Below are positions 1-5,207 of a DNA stretch of 6,428 nt, piece after piece. The stretch's first letter is position 1. Each line of letters begins with the position of its first letter. A model generated the notes under the pieces. That model saw nothing but the letters and a program-made list of their open reading frames with translations, made no database searches and was not told where the DNA came from. Source of the stretch: an uncultured Planctomycetaceae bacterium. Lineage in GTDB: Bacteria; Planctomycetota; Planctomycetia; Pirellulales; Thermoguttaceae. The stretch covers positions 1 through 6,428 of the forward strand of contig CAMZHY010000224.1 of NCBI GenBank assembly GCA_947307005.1. Direction: 5' to 3'. The translations under genes were made by a program, and so were the position numbers.

Positions 1-568
1 AAACGTTTTCAGCAACCGTTTCCGTCGCAAGACGAGGCAACGCGACAGGTCCGGACTTTGAAGGAACTTCTTTCACGACTAAGACGTCGACCGCGTCGCC
101 TTTCTTAATCATCTTGTTCAACTTCGTCGTCTTGAGATAGTTTCTGTTGCCGTTTTCTTTCGTCGCCGAACTGATCACAATAGGGACGATTGAACACCCC
201 GGCGGCACAAATCCCGCCGACGCGGTTTCACCCTGCTCCAATTCTTCAAGATCATAGAGCGACACGGGCTCGCCGGCTTTGAGGTCGCGCGTAATTTTAC
301 GTCCAGAGACGCCGTTGAAAGAAAAAATCCCGTCGCGCGGAACCTTTTCCTCAGGCGTGAGTTCTAGACGCACGTTTAGCGCGCTCAGTTCGGAACCTGC
401 GGCAAGGTCGCCGTTGGCGACAAGAAGCTGTTCCGTCAATCCAGAGAGGACTCCGTTGTCGATAGCTTGCGGTTCTTCTTCCACGAAACAAACCGCCTTG
501 ATAGCGTACGCCGTGACGAAACCCGCTACGAGCGCCACAATTAACATCGACCACGTTTTCCAGTTCAT
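1..568 (-). CDS. cpaB: CpaB-like Tad/Flp pilus assembly protein with SAF domain, N-terminal part only
   Basis: Reading the minus strand from ATG at 568 gives 189 codons before the window ends, so the C-terminus is missing. Residues 7-27 form one hydrophobic segment (LIVALVAGFVTAYAI), fitting an N-terminal membrane anchor or uncleaved signal. Residues 47-109 look like a SAF domain: LLVANGDLAAGSEL, then VPRDGIF, then GRKITRDLKAGEPV, the usual pattern of CpaB/RcpC. Residues 118-166 (VPPGCSIVPIVIS, then KKGDAVDVLVV) match the second conserved CpaB stretch, usually written PGDRVDV, and TETVAENV at the cut edge fits the following strand. In Tad systems CpaB sits in the periplasm and helps assemble the outer-membrane secretin channel. 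A TAA stop lies two codons upstream (574-572), so 568 is the first possible start. The ribosome site is weak (GGGT at 577-574). Other tad genes are expected further left but are not visible. Other SAF-domain proteins remain possible. Confidence 0.8.
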   Translation of the reverse strand, partial: MNWKTWSMLIVALVAGFVTAYAIKAVCFVEEEPQAIDNGVLSGLTEQLLVANGDLAAGSELSALNVRLELTPEEKVPRDGIFSFNGVSGRKITRDLKAGEPVSLYDLEELEQGETASAGFVPPGCSIVPIVISSATKENGNRNYLKTTKLNKMIKKGDAVDVLVVKEVPSKSGPVALPRLATETVAENV

Positions 569-694
569 TTTTTACCCAATCGAATGACGACGGGAAGCGT
601 CGTTCCGAGGACGCCGACGTCCGTCGAACCGCGCCTCAAACGAAGAACAACGTCCCCGTCTATCTTTCCAAAAGCGAACGTTTGCCGCGATGCA

Positions 695-722
695 AACATA
701 ACGCCAAGAGTCTAATCGGCAA
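695..722 (-). promoter_or_regulatory. Candidate sigma70-type promoter for cpaB (weak)
   Basis: On the minus strand TTGCCG (722-717) and TATGTT (700-695) are separated by 16 bases; each matches the -35 or -10 consensus at 4 of 6 positions. A run of eight T lies just upstream, which could act as an UP-like element. It would start RNA near 688. The match is modest and could be chance; its main support is its place between a terminator and cpaB. Confidence 0.3.
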
Positions 723-740
723 AAAAAATTCGTTTGTTGA

Positions 741-780
741 CAAAAACAGGAAAACCGTCGCGACGTCTCAACGCCGCGAC
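741..780 (-). terminator. Rho-independent terminator after the M42 peptidase
   Basis: Twelve bases after the peptidase stop, the minus strand can form a ten-pair stem (780-771 with 766-757, one G-U pair) closed by the loop TGAG. It is followed by GG, four T, CC and then TGTTTTTG. Stem strength and position fit an intrinsic terminator for the phosphatase-peptidase operon. The T-tract is interrupted and begins two bases after the stem, which lowers confidence. Confidence 0.55.
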
Positions 781-791
781 CCATAAAAACG

Positions 792-1856
792 TCAAACCCC
801 GGGCGTGTAATCCGCGTCGGGCGAAATCGACTCGCAGTATCGCGCGAGAAGATCGGCGGCGGCGTTCATGTCGTCCCACGAAACAATCTCGACAGGCGTG
901 TGCATGTAGCGATTCGGAATGGAGACCAAAGCCGTCGCGACGCCGCTCCGCGCGACTTGAATCGCCGCCGCGTCGGTGCCCGTAATGCGATTCTCCGCCG
1001 CGAGCTGATAGGAGATCTTATTCGCTTCAGCGAGATCGACAAGCTCGTCGACGAGCTTCATGTTCATGTTCGGTCCTTTGCCGATTGCCGGACCGCGCCC
1101 AAGCAAAATTTCTCCGGAAATTTTCTTTTCAACCGTCGGCGTGTCCGTCGCATGCGTAACGTCGACCGCGACGCCAACGTTCGGGTTGAGGCCAAACGAA
1201 CTCGTTTTAGCGCCGCGAAGACCGACTTCTTCTTGCACCGACGAGACGGCGAAAACGGCGACGTTCAACTTCGCGGCGTCGATTCGACGAAGCGCCTCCA
1301 TCACAACCCAAAGTCCCGACTTGTCGTCCGTCGCGGGGGCGGCGATTCGATTATTCAAAAGTTCGCGACAGTCGAGCGGAATCGTTCCGCAGTCTCCGAC
1401 GCGAACGCGCCCTTCCGCCTCCGCTTTATCCGCCGCCCCGATATCGACCCAAAGATCGGTAACTTTCGGAACGCGTTTGCGTTCTTCTTCGGTAAGAAGA
1501 TGAATCGCCTTACGTCCGATAACGCCCTCAACGGGCCCATTCTTTGACCAAATCGTGACGCGTACGCCGACGAGCGTCTGAGGATCCCAGCCGCCAAGGG
1601 GCAAAACGTAGACGAATCCTTCCGGATCGATATAGTTCACGATCAGACCAATTTGATCGCAATGTCCGGAAAACATCACGCGAAAAGGCGCGTCCGGATT
1701 GCGCGCGGCAATAAGATTGCCGTGGATATCCACGCGGACGTCGTCGGCAAAATCCTTGACGTAGTCGCGGACGACGCTCTGTATTTTTTCCTCATAGCCC
1801 GACGGGCTGGGGGTTTGAATCAAGTTGTAAAAAAAATCGCGAGGAGTTTTCGCCAT
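792..1856 (-). CDS. M42 family metallo-aminopeptidase (TET/FrvX/YsdC type)
   Basis: A complete protein of 354 residues, the normal length for the family. M42 enzymes are cytosolic two-metal aminopeptidases, often dodecameric TET particles, that trim peptides from the N-terminus. The metal and catalytic pattern is all present in order: H65 and D67 in GHCDQIG; D177 in ATDDKSG (bridging Asp); E209 and E210 in QEEVGLRGA (general base and ligand); D232 in VAVDVTHATD; H319 in YMHTPVE. The spacing closely follows that of characterised TET enzymes. In GHCDQIG a Cys and a Gln stand where many members have other residues and Glu, but no ligand is lost. Start ATG 1856 has AAGG (1867-1864) seven bases upstream. 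It lies 29 bases after the phosphatase gene in the same direction, so the two are probably co-transcribed; a hairpin terminator follows. The exact peptide preference (Glu/Asp, Leu or Lys type) cannot be read from this sequence. Confidence 0.93.
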   Translation of the reverse strand: MAKTPRDFFYNLIQTPSPSGYEEKIQSVVRDYVKDFADDVRVDIHGNLIAARNPDAPFRVMFSGHCDQIGLIVNYIDPEGFVYVLPLGGWDPQTLVGVRVTIWSKNGPVEGVIGRKAIHLLTEEERKRVPKVTDLWVDIGAADKAEAEGRVRVGDCGTIPLDCRELLNNRIAAPATDDKSGLWVVMEALRRIDAAKLNVAVFAVSSVQEEVGLRGAKTSSFGLNPNVGVAVDVTHATDTPTVEKKISGEILLGRGPAIGKGPNMNMKLVDELVDLAEANKISYQLAAENRITGTDAAAIQVARSGVATALVSIPNRYMHTPVEIVSWDDMNAAADLLARYCESISPDADYTPGV

Positions 1857-1885
1857 GAGAACGCCTTATTGTAAAACCCAAAATA

Positions 1886-3676
1886 TTAGACGCGTTCCTT
1901 TTCAGTCGCGCGCCCGGAACCAACAGACGCCGACGTCTCGACGGAAGCGTCGGGACGAACGCGTCGAAAAACGACCAAACATTGATCGTCTGTTTGAGGA
2001 CAAGACTCTGAAAATTTCTCGACGTCGCTCACGAGCCGTCGACCAAGGGAGGTCGCGTCTTCGTTCGTCGCATTGACAAGCGACCGTTCGACGCGTTCGT
2101 CACCAAAAGCCTCTTGTCGAGAATTCATCGCGTCGGGAAAGCCGTCGCTCATGATCGATATGGAATCCCCTTCGTCCAACGAATAAACGAATTCCGGAAA
2201 CTCCGCGTCGGGAACGACGCCAAGAGGAAAGCTATTGAAACCTTCGCCGACTCGCATCGTCGCGCCGTCGGCTTTCGACACGACGGGAAACAGGTGTCCC
2301 GCGTTAAAAATACGCGCGATTCCGGCGTTCGGTTCCAAAATAATCATAACAAGGGTAATGAATCGGTCGCCCCAATGATTCTCAGAAAAAACGCGATTGA
2401 GCCGCCCCATCACGGCGGAGCCCGATTTCTCCAGAGCTAGGCTGTAACGAGCCTCCGAGGAAAGCTTCGCCATCAGCAGGGAAGCGGAAATTCCCTTTCC
2501 GGCGACGTCGCCCAAAATGATCGCCCATGCGCCGTCGGAAAGCTGAACGTAATCAAAATAGTCGCCGCCGATAAATTTTGCCGGACGGTAATAATCAAAA
2601 AACTCGAACGTCTCAATCTTCGGCGGTTCAAGAGGCAAAAAGCCGCGCTGCATCTGGTTGGCAAGCTGCATTTCGAGAACCGCAAGTTTTTGCGACATGC
2701 GTTCGTCGCGCTGATCTTGGTTTTCCCAATATACGCCAACCTGACCGGCGACGTCGACAAGGAGTCTCAGATCGTTTTTGTCAAAACGCCGCCTGTCCTT
2801 GCGCGAATTGATCTGAATCACCGCTCGTATCTGACCGGTCGACGATTCGAAAACGGGCGCGGCCATAACGGAATGCATCTGCGCCGACTCGAAACTCAAG
2901 GACGCTTCAAATCGGGAATCGTCGGAAACGGAATCGGAGAGAACGGCGGCGCGAGAGTCCGCGACGTATTGGAGAATCGATCGACTCGCCTTGAAATTCC
3001 GCGCGTCGTCCTCAACGCGAAAAGCTTGACCGACAATCCGCCACTTAAGGTTGTTTTCTTCGCCGTCAGACGACGGTTGCAACGCGCAAACGACGGCGGA
3101 GTCCGCGTTTGGGAAAATCCGCAAAATCCCTTCCAAAAAACGAGGAGTAAGATCGCGAGAGTCCTCCGCTTTACCAAGGATTTTCGCAAAGTCAAGCAGC
3201 ACGCTAACCCGTTCTTCAAGGAGCTTGACCTCTTTCTTGTACTGCGAAATCGTCTTGGCGCCGTCTTCAAAGGAATTGAAAAGAATTGAAGAAGCTCCGT
3301 CGACGAAGTATTGCGATCGAATCGACTTGGGATCGAGGACGTCGTCGCAAACTTCCGACGCCGCTTCCGACTGGTAGATAAGCGTCGCGTCGCCGATCTT
3401 GATAACGTCGCCGTCCGAGATTGGAACAGGTTCGTAGCCCGTTCGTTTGCCGTTGATCCGAACGCCGTTTCGACTTTGCAAATCCTCGACGAGCCAACGC
3501 CCTCCCTCGCGGACGAACCTCGCGTGTTCGCGACTCACCGTATGATTGTTAAGGACTAAGTCGCAATACGATCGACGACCAACGACAAAAGAATCCGCCG
3601 TCATCGGAAAATAACTCGGCTTCGCGTCCGGCTCGTCCGGCGCGTCCGACACGCCCTTAATCAGCAATTGATCCAT
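1886..3676 (-). CDS. FHA-GAF-SpoIIE/PP2C serine phosphatase (RsbU-like regulator)
   Basis: A complete 596-residue cytosolic signalling protein with no membrane segment. Residues about 20-103 form an FHA domain with the phosphothreonine-binding residues in place: G33-R34, S49-R50, H51 (VSREHARF) and N70-G71 (RNGVRING). Residues about 150-318 are a GAF-type sensor. Residues 320-347 form a helical linker (LAVLEMQLANQMQRGFLP) of the kind that precedes RsbU-type phosphatases. Residues 355-572 are the SpoIIE/PP2C domain with all metal-binding motifs: GGDYFD (D372), GDVAGKG (D390), SDGFPDA (D511) and DDQ (D563, D564). Such enzymes remove phosphate from serine on anti-sigma-factor antagonists, or reverse Ser/Thr kinase signals; the FHA domain suggests docking to a phosphorylated partner. 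No antagonist or kinase gene is in view. Start ATG 3676 has a strong GGAG (3685-3682) six bases upstream. It leads a probable two-gene operon with the M42 peptidase. The last 25 residues are a low-complexity tail. Confidence 0.93.
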   Translation of the reverse strand: MDQLLIKGVSDAPDEPDAKPSYFPMTADSFVVGRRSYCDLVLNNHTVSREHARFVREGGRWLVEDLQSRNGVRINGKRTGYEPVPISDGDVIKIGDATLIYQSEAASEVCDDVLDPKSIRSQYFVDGASSILFNSFEDGAKTISQYKKEVKLLEERVSVLLDFAKILGKAEDSRDLTPRFLEGILRIFPNADSAVVCALQPSSDGEENNLKWRIVGQAFRVEDDARNFKASRSILQYVADSRAAVLSDSVSDDSRFEASLSFESAQMHSVMAAPVFESSTGQIRAVIQINSRKDRRRFDKNDLRLLVDVAGQVGVYWENQDQRDERMSQKLAVLEMQLANQMQRGFLPLEPPKIETFEFFDYYRPAKFIGGDYFDYVQLSDGAWAIILGDVAGKGISASLLMAKLSSEARYSLALEKSGSAVMGRLNRVFSENHWGDRFITLVMIILEPNAGIARIFNAGHLFPVVSKADGATMRVGEGFNSFPLGVVPDAEFPEFVYSLDEGDSISIMSDGFPDAMNSRQEAFGDERVERSLVNATNEDATSLGRRLVSDVEKFSESCPQTDDQCLVVFRRVRPDASVETSASVGSGRATEKERV

Positions 3677-3695
3677 GAAGTCTCCTCAGATTTTT

Positions 3696-3726
3696 GGTTA
3701 AGCGGCGTTATAAACGACGATTAACC
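3696..3726. promoter_or_regulatory. 31-bp imperfect palindrome upstream of the phosphatase gene
   Basis: GGTTAA (3696-3701) and TTAACC (3721-3726) are perfect inverted arms, and CGTT (3706-3709) and AACG (3713-3716) share the same centre at 3711. Over 15-base arms, 12 positions match. The palindrome ends about ten bases before the GGAG ribosome site of the phosphatase gene. On the minus strand its middle contains TATAAC, a 5 of 6 match to a -10 box, but no good -35 lies 16-18 bases upstream. It could be an operator for a dimeric repressor or an RNA hairpin near the ribosome site. Confidence 0.45.
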
Positions 3727-3801
3727 GAATAATTTCATCTTCTTCGCGGGAATAACGGTCTGAAATCCTTGATGTATAAGATTAGGTCAAAACGGCGCGC
3801 G

Positions 3802-4011
3802 ACAAAAATCCCTTTTTGTTTTTAGGAAAGATCCCCTCTCTTCCCGTTCCACTCGGGAGCGTTCTACGACCTATTCCCCAATGCGATACGTTCCATGTTA
3901 ATCGCTCGGTATAAAGCGACAAAAGCTACGCAAACGAGCGAAGATTCAAGTTCCCTCGTCTGTCGGCGAACATAACCGCGCGTTTCCTCCCGCGGCGCGA
4001 GGAAACTCGCG
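3802..4011 (-). ncRNA. Possible structured leader or small RNA (unrecognised)
   Basis: Starting about 30 bases downstream of the promoter at 4076-4049, the minus-strand transcript has several inverted repeats in a row. The first can pair GTTTCCTC (3982-3989) with GAGGAAAC (3999-4006), extended by CGCG/CGCG across one mismatch. The same bases can instead form CGCGAG-GAAA-CTCGCG (3996-4011), so two exclusive folds exist. Next come TCGCTCG/CGAGCGA (3902-3908 with 3935-3941), TCCCG/CGGGA (3842-3846 with 3854-3858) and ACAAAAA/TTTTTGT (3802-3808 with 3813-3819). None is followed by a clear T-run, so it may continue as a roughly 365-base leader of the phosphatase gene. The boundaries given are those of the outer repeats, not mapped ends. 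No known RNA family was recognised, and chance pairing in GC-rich DNA is possible. Confidence 0.3.
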
Positions 4012-4048
4012 TCCGCCCGCCGTTCTATCTTCGCGCGGCTCGACGTTA

Positions 4049-4076
4049 ATTGTAAGGACGACGCGCAAAAGGTCAA
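4049..4076 (-). promoter_or_regulatory. Sigma70-type promoter upstream of the phosphatase operon
   Basis: On the minus strand TTGACC (4076-4071) and TACAAT (4054-4049) each match the consensus hexamers at 5 of 6 positions and are 16 bases apart. RNA would start near 4042 and run toward the phosphatase gene 365 bases away, through the inverted repeats. It is the best promoter match I found in the window and lies in non-coding DNA just after truA. Confidence 0.6.
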
Positions 4077-4169
4077 CGCCCTTTAAACCGCCGAAGGAGG
4101 GTTTCCTGCGCGTGATCATTGAAGTCTCTCCACGCGTACCGCGTCCGTCGGTAGGATCGTCTCGCACAT

Positions 4170-5090
4170 TCAGACGCGAAACACAAGTTCGCCTTCGGAT
4201 CCGCCCGCCGAAGGAGCCGACGCCGTCTCGTCTGGATAGACGACGTCGATCATATAGAGTCCATGAGGGGGCGCCGTCGGTCCCGCAAAACGGCGATCCG
4301 CTTCCGCGACGATCTCGCGCATTCGCTCCGGATTCTCGAATCCCTTATGGCCTTCGCCGAAGAGACAGAGCGTCCCAACTATCGCCCTTACCATATTGTA
4401 AAGAAACCCGTCCGCCTCGACCTCGAAAACGATTAACTCCGGAGCCAAGGGAAACGTCGACGCGACGGCGGGAAAACCGGCGGACTCGCGCGTCGTCTCA
4501 AGGGACGATTCGCAGAGTTTCGGAAAACGAAACGCGTCCGCGAGAGACGCGCGCGCGACCGAAACGTCGTAGACCGTACGAATCGTCGATTTGCGAGGCG
4601 ACCCTTGCGTTTGAAACGCCTTCATATCGTGGGTTCCAAGAAGAAAAGACGCGGCCTCTTTCATTTTAGGAACGTCTAGCTTCTGAATATAATTCCACGC
4701 GTTGCGTCGAAAAAAAGGGAATGCGGGACGCGAATCGCTCGCAAGATAACGGTACCGTTTGCGGACGACGTCGCGAATCGGATGAAAAGCCAAATCGACG
4801 TCGGACGCGCGCCAAACGCGGACGTCGCAGGGAAGAAACGCGTTGATTGCGCGAACGATCGTCTCAGGAGGCAGTTCGGACTCCGTGTTAAACGCGGCGA
4901 CTTGATAGAGCGCGTGAACCCCCGCGTCCGTACGTCCGCTTCCAAGAACCTCCGTCTCGCAACCTGTAACCCGAAGGAGCGCGCGTTCCAGCTCGCCTTG
5001 AATCGTCTTGACCTTCGGCTGTTTAGGCTGAATTTGCCAGCCCGAGTACGCGGAACCGTCATAGCACAGTTCCAGCTTAACGCGTCGCAT
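4170..5090 (-). CDS. truA: tRNA pseudouridine(38-40) synthase TruA
   Basis: A complete protein of 306 residues, longer than the usual 245-275. TruA converts uridines 38-40 in the anticodon stem-loop of many tRNAs to pseudouridine, acting in the cytosol as a homodimer. The catalytic motif GSGRTDAGVHA is at residues 50-60, with D55 the nucleophile. Other family marks are YDGSAYSGWQ (10-19), the KRYRYL motif (111-116) with Y113, FLYNMVRAIVGTL (229-241) and AGPTAPPHGLY (269-279). The extra length comes from an insertion of about 37 residues (181-217) between two strands of the C-terminal domain, plus a tail of about 20 residues after VVYPDE. Start ATG 5090 has GAGG (5099-5096) five bases upstream. 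A strong terminator lies only about 29 bases before the start, so the source of its promoter is unclear; a CATAAT box (5174-5169) without a good -35 is the only hint. Confidence 0.95.
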   Translation of the reverse strand: MRRVKLELCYDGSAYSGWQIQPKQPKVKTIQGELERALLRVTGCETEVLGSGRTDAGVHALYQVAAFNTESELPPETIVRAINAFLPCDVRVWRASDVDLAFHPIRDVVRKRYRYLASDSRPAFPFFRRNAWNYIQKLDVPKMKEAASFLLGTHDMKAFQTQGSPRKSTIRTVYDVSVARASLADAFRFPKLCESSLETTRESAGFPAVASTFPLAPELIVFEVEADGFLYNMVRAIVGTLCLFGEGHKGFENPERMREIVAEADRRFAGPTAPPHGLYMIDVVYPDETASAPSAGGSEGELVFRV

Positions 5091-5207
5091 AAAAGCCTCT
5101 AGAAGCTCGTTCTTTGTACAAAACGAGAGACGAACGCCGCGCCGAGGTTTGACGTTCGTCTCTCGATAATTATGGATAAAACTCAGGAAACAACCCGACG
5201 TGGTTCG
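5091..5207. other. Short intergenic region with terminator before truA
   Basis: This 117-base gap contains the hairpin terminator (5165-5120), a perfect ten-base palindrome TTTGTACAAA (5113-5122) and the truA ribosome site. On the minus strand CATAAT at 5174-5169 matches the -10 consensus at 5 of 6 positions, but the best -35 candidate TTGTTT is only 13 bases away. If used, it would start RNA inside the terminator stem and so avoid termination. Confidence 0.4.
5120..5165 (-). terminator. Rho-independent terminator of the coiled-coil/haem-motif gene
   Basis: The arms CGAGAGACGAACG (5124-5136) and CGTTCGTCTCTCG (5153-5165) are a perfect 13-bp inverted repeat with a 16-base loop. On the minus strand the stem is followed directly by TTTTGT. 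It lies 43 bases after the stop codon at 5208. No T-run follows it on the plus strand, so it acts in the minus direction. This is the clearest terminator in the window. Confidence 0.85.

Larger units (their letters stand above)
569..791. other. Intergenic region between the M42 peptidase and cpaB
   Basis: These 223 bases hold no convincing gene. Following transcription on the minus strand, they contain a hairpin terminator just after the peptidase stop (780-741), a T8 run (728-721), a weak sigma70-like promoter (722-695) and a small GC-rich hairpin (ACGACG 587-592, loop GGAAG, CGTCGT 598-603) about 20 bases before the cpaB start. The arrangement suggests that cpaB starts a new transcription unit instead of being read from the peptidase operon. 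The roughly 120-base leader implied by the candidate promoter is not recognised as any known riboswitch. Confidence 0.5.
3677..4169. other. 493-base intergenic region with promoter, inverted repeats and dyad
   Basis: No convincing protein gene is present between truA and the phosphatase. Read on the minus strand, it holds a near-consensus sigma70 promoter at 4076-4049, a set of inverted repeats between 4011 and 3802, and a 31-bp dyad at 3726-3696 next to the phosphatase ribosome site. No clear terminator follows truA: the small CCTTCGG-tipped hairpin near 4102-4083 lacks a T-run. The gap is long compared with the 29-base and 117-base gaps around it, so it may hold a regulatory leader or a small RNA. 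It does not show the conserved cores of RNase P RNA, tmRNA, SRP RNA, 6S RNA or a c-di-GMP riboswitch that I can recognise. Confidence 0.6.

Noticed and set aside
279..587. 102-codon plus-strand frame over the start of cpaB
   Set aside because: It is antisense to the CpaB-like gene, which has clear SAF-domain motifs; the product is Ser/Arg-rich and unlike a known family.
727..750. TTGTCA on the minus strand as the cpaB -35 box
   Set aside because: No -10-like hexamer lies 15-19 bases downstream, and it falls inside the terminator T-tract.
572..784. 70-codon minus-strand frame in the gap before cpaB
   Set aside because: It overlaps the terminator and candidate promoter, is Arg/Cys-rich, and has no clear ribosome site or family pattern.
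900..1547. 215-codon plus-strand frame inside the M42 gene
   Set aside because: It is antisense to conserved metal-binding motifs; long antisense frames are common in CpG-rich genes of this codon style.
2690..3289. 199-codon plus-strand frame inside the phosphatase gene
   Set aside because: It is a shadow of the GAF region, Arg-rich, without recognisable motifs.
3802..3819. ACAAAAA/TTTTTGT hairpin as a terminator
   Set aside because: The stem is nearly all A-T and would be unstable; no GC stem with following T-run, so not called as a terminator on either strand.
3802..4042. RNase P RNA, tmRNA, SRP RNA or 6S RNA
   Set aside because: A GAGGAAAC stretch recalls the RNase P core, but the following conserved bases and other core elements are missing; no tmRNA or SRP signature was seen.
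3946..4119. 57-codon minus-strand frame with a decent GGAG site, just after truA
   Set aside because: It runs across the best promoter in the window and the first hairpin, uses codons atypical of the neighbours (AGG, TTA, AGA, CGG), and shows no family pattern. It would deserve another look only if conserved in relatives.
4112..4669. 185-codon plus-strand frame over the truA end
   Set aside because: It is antisense to truA and extremely rich in Arg and Pro.
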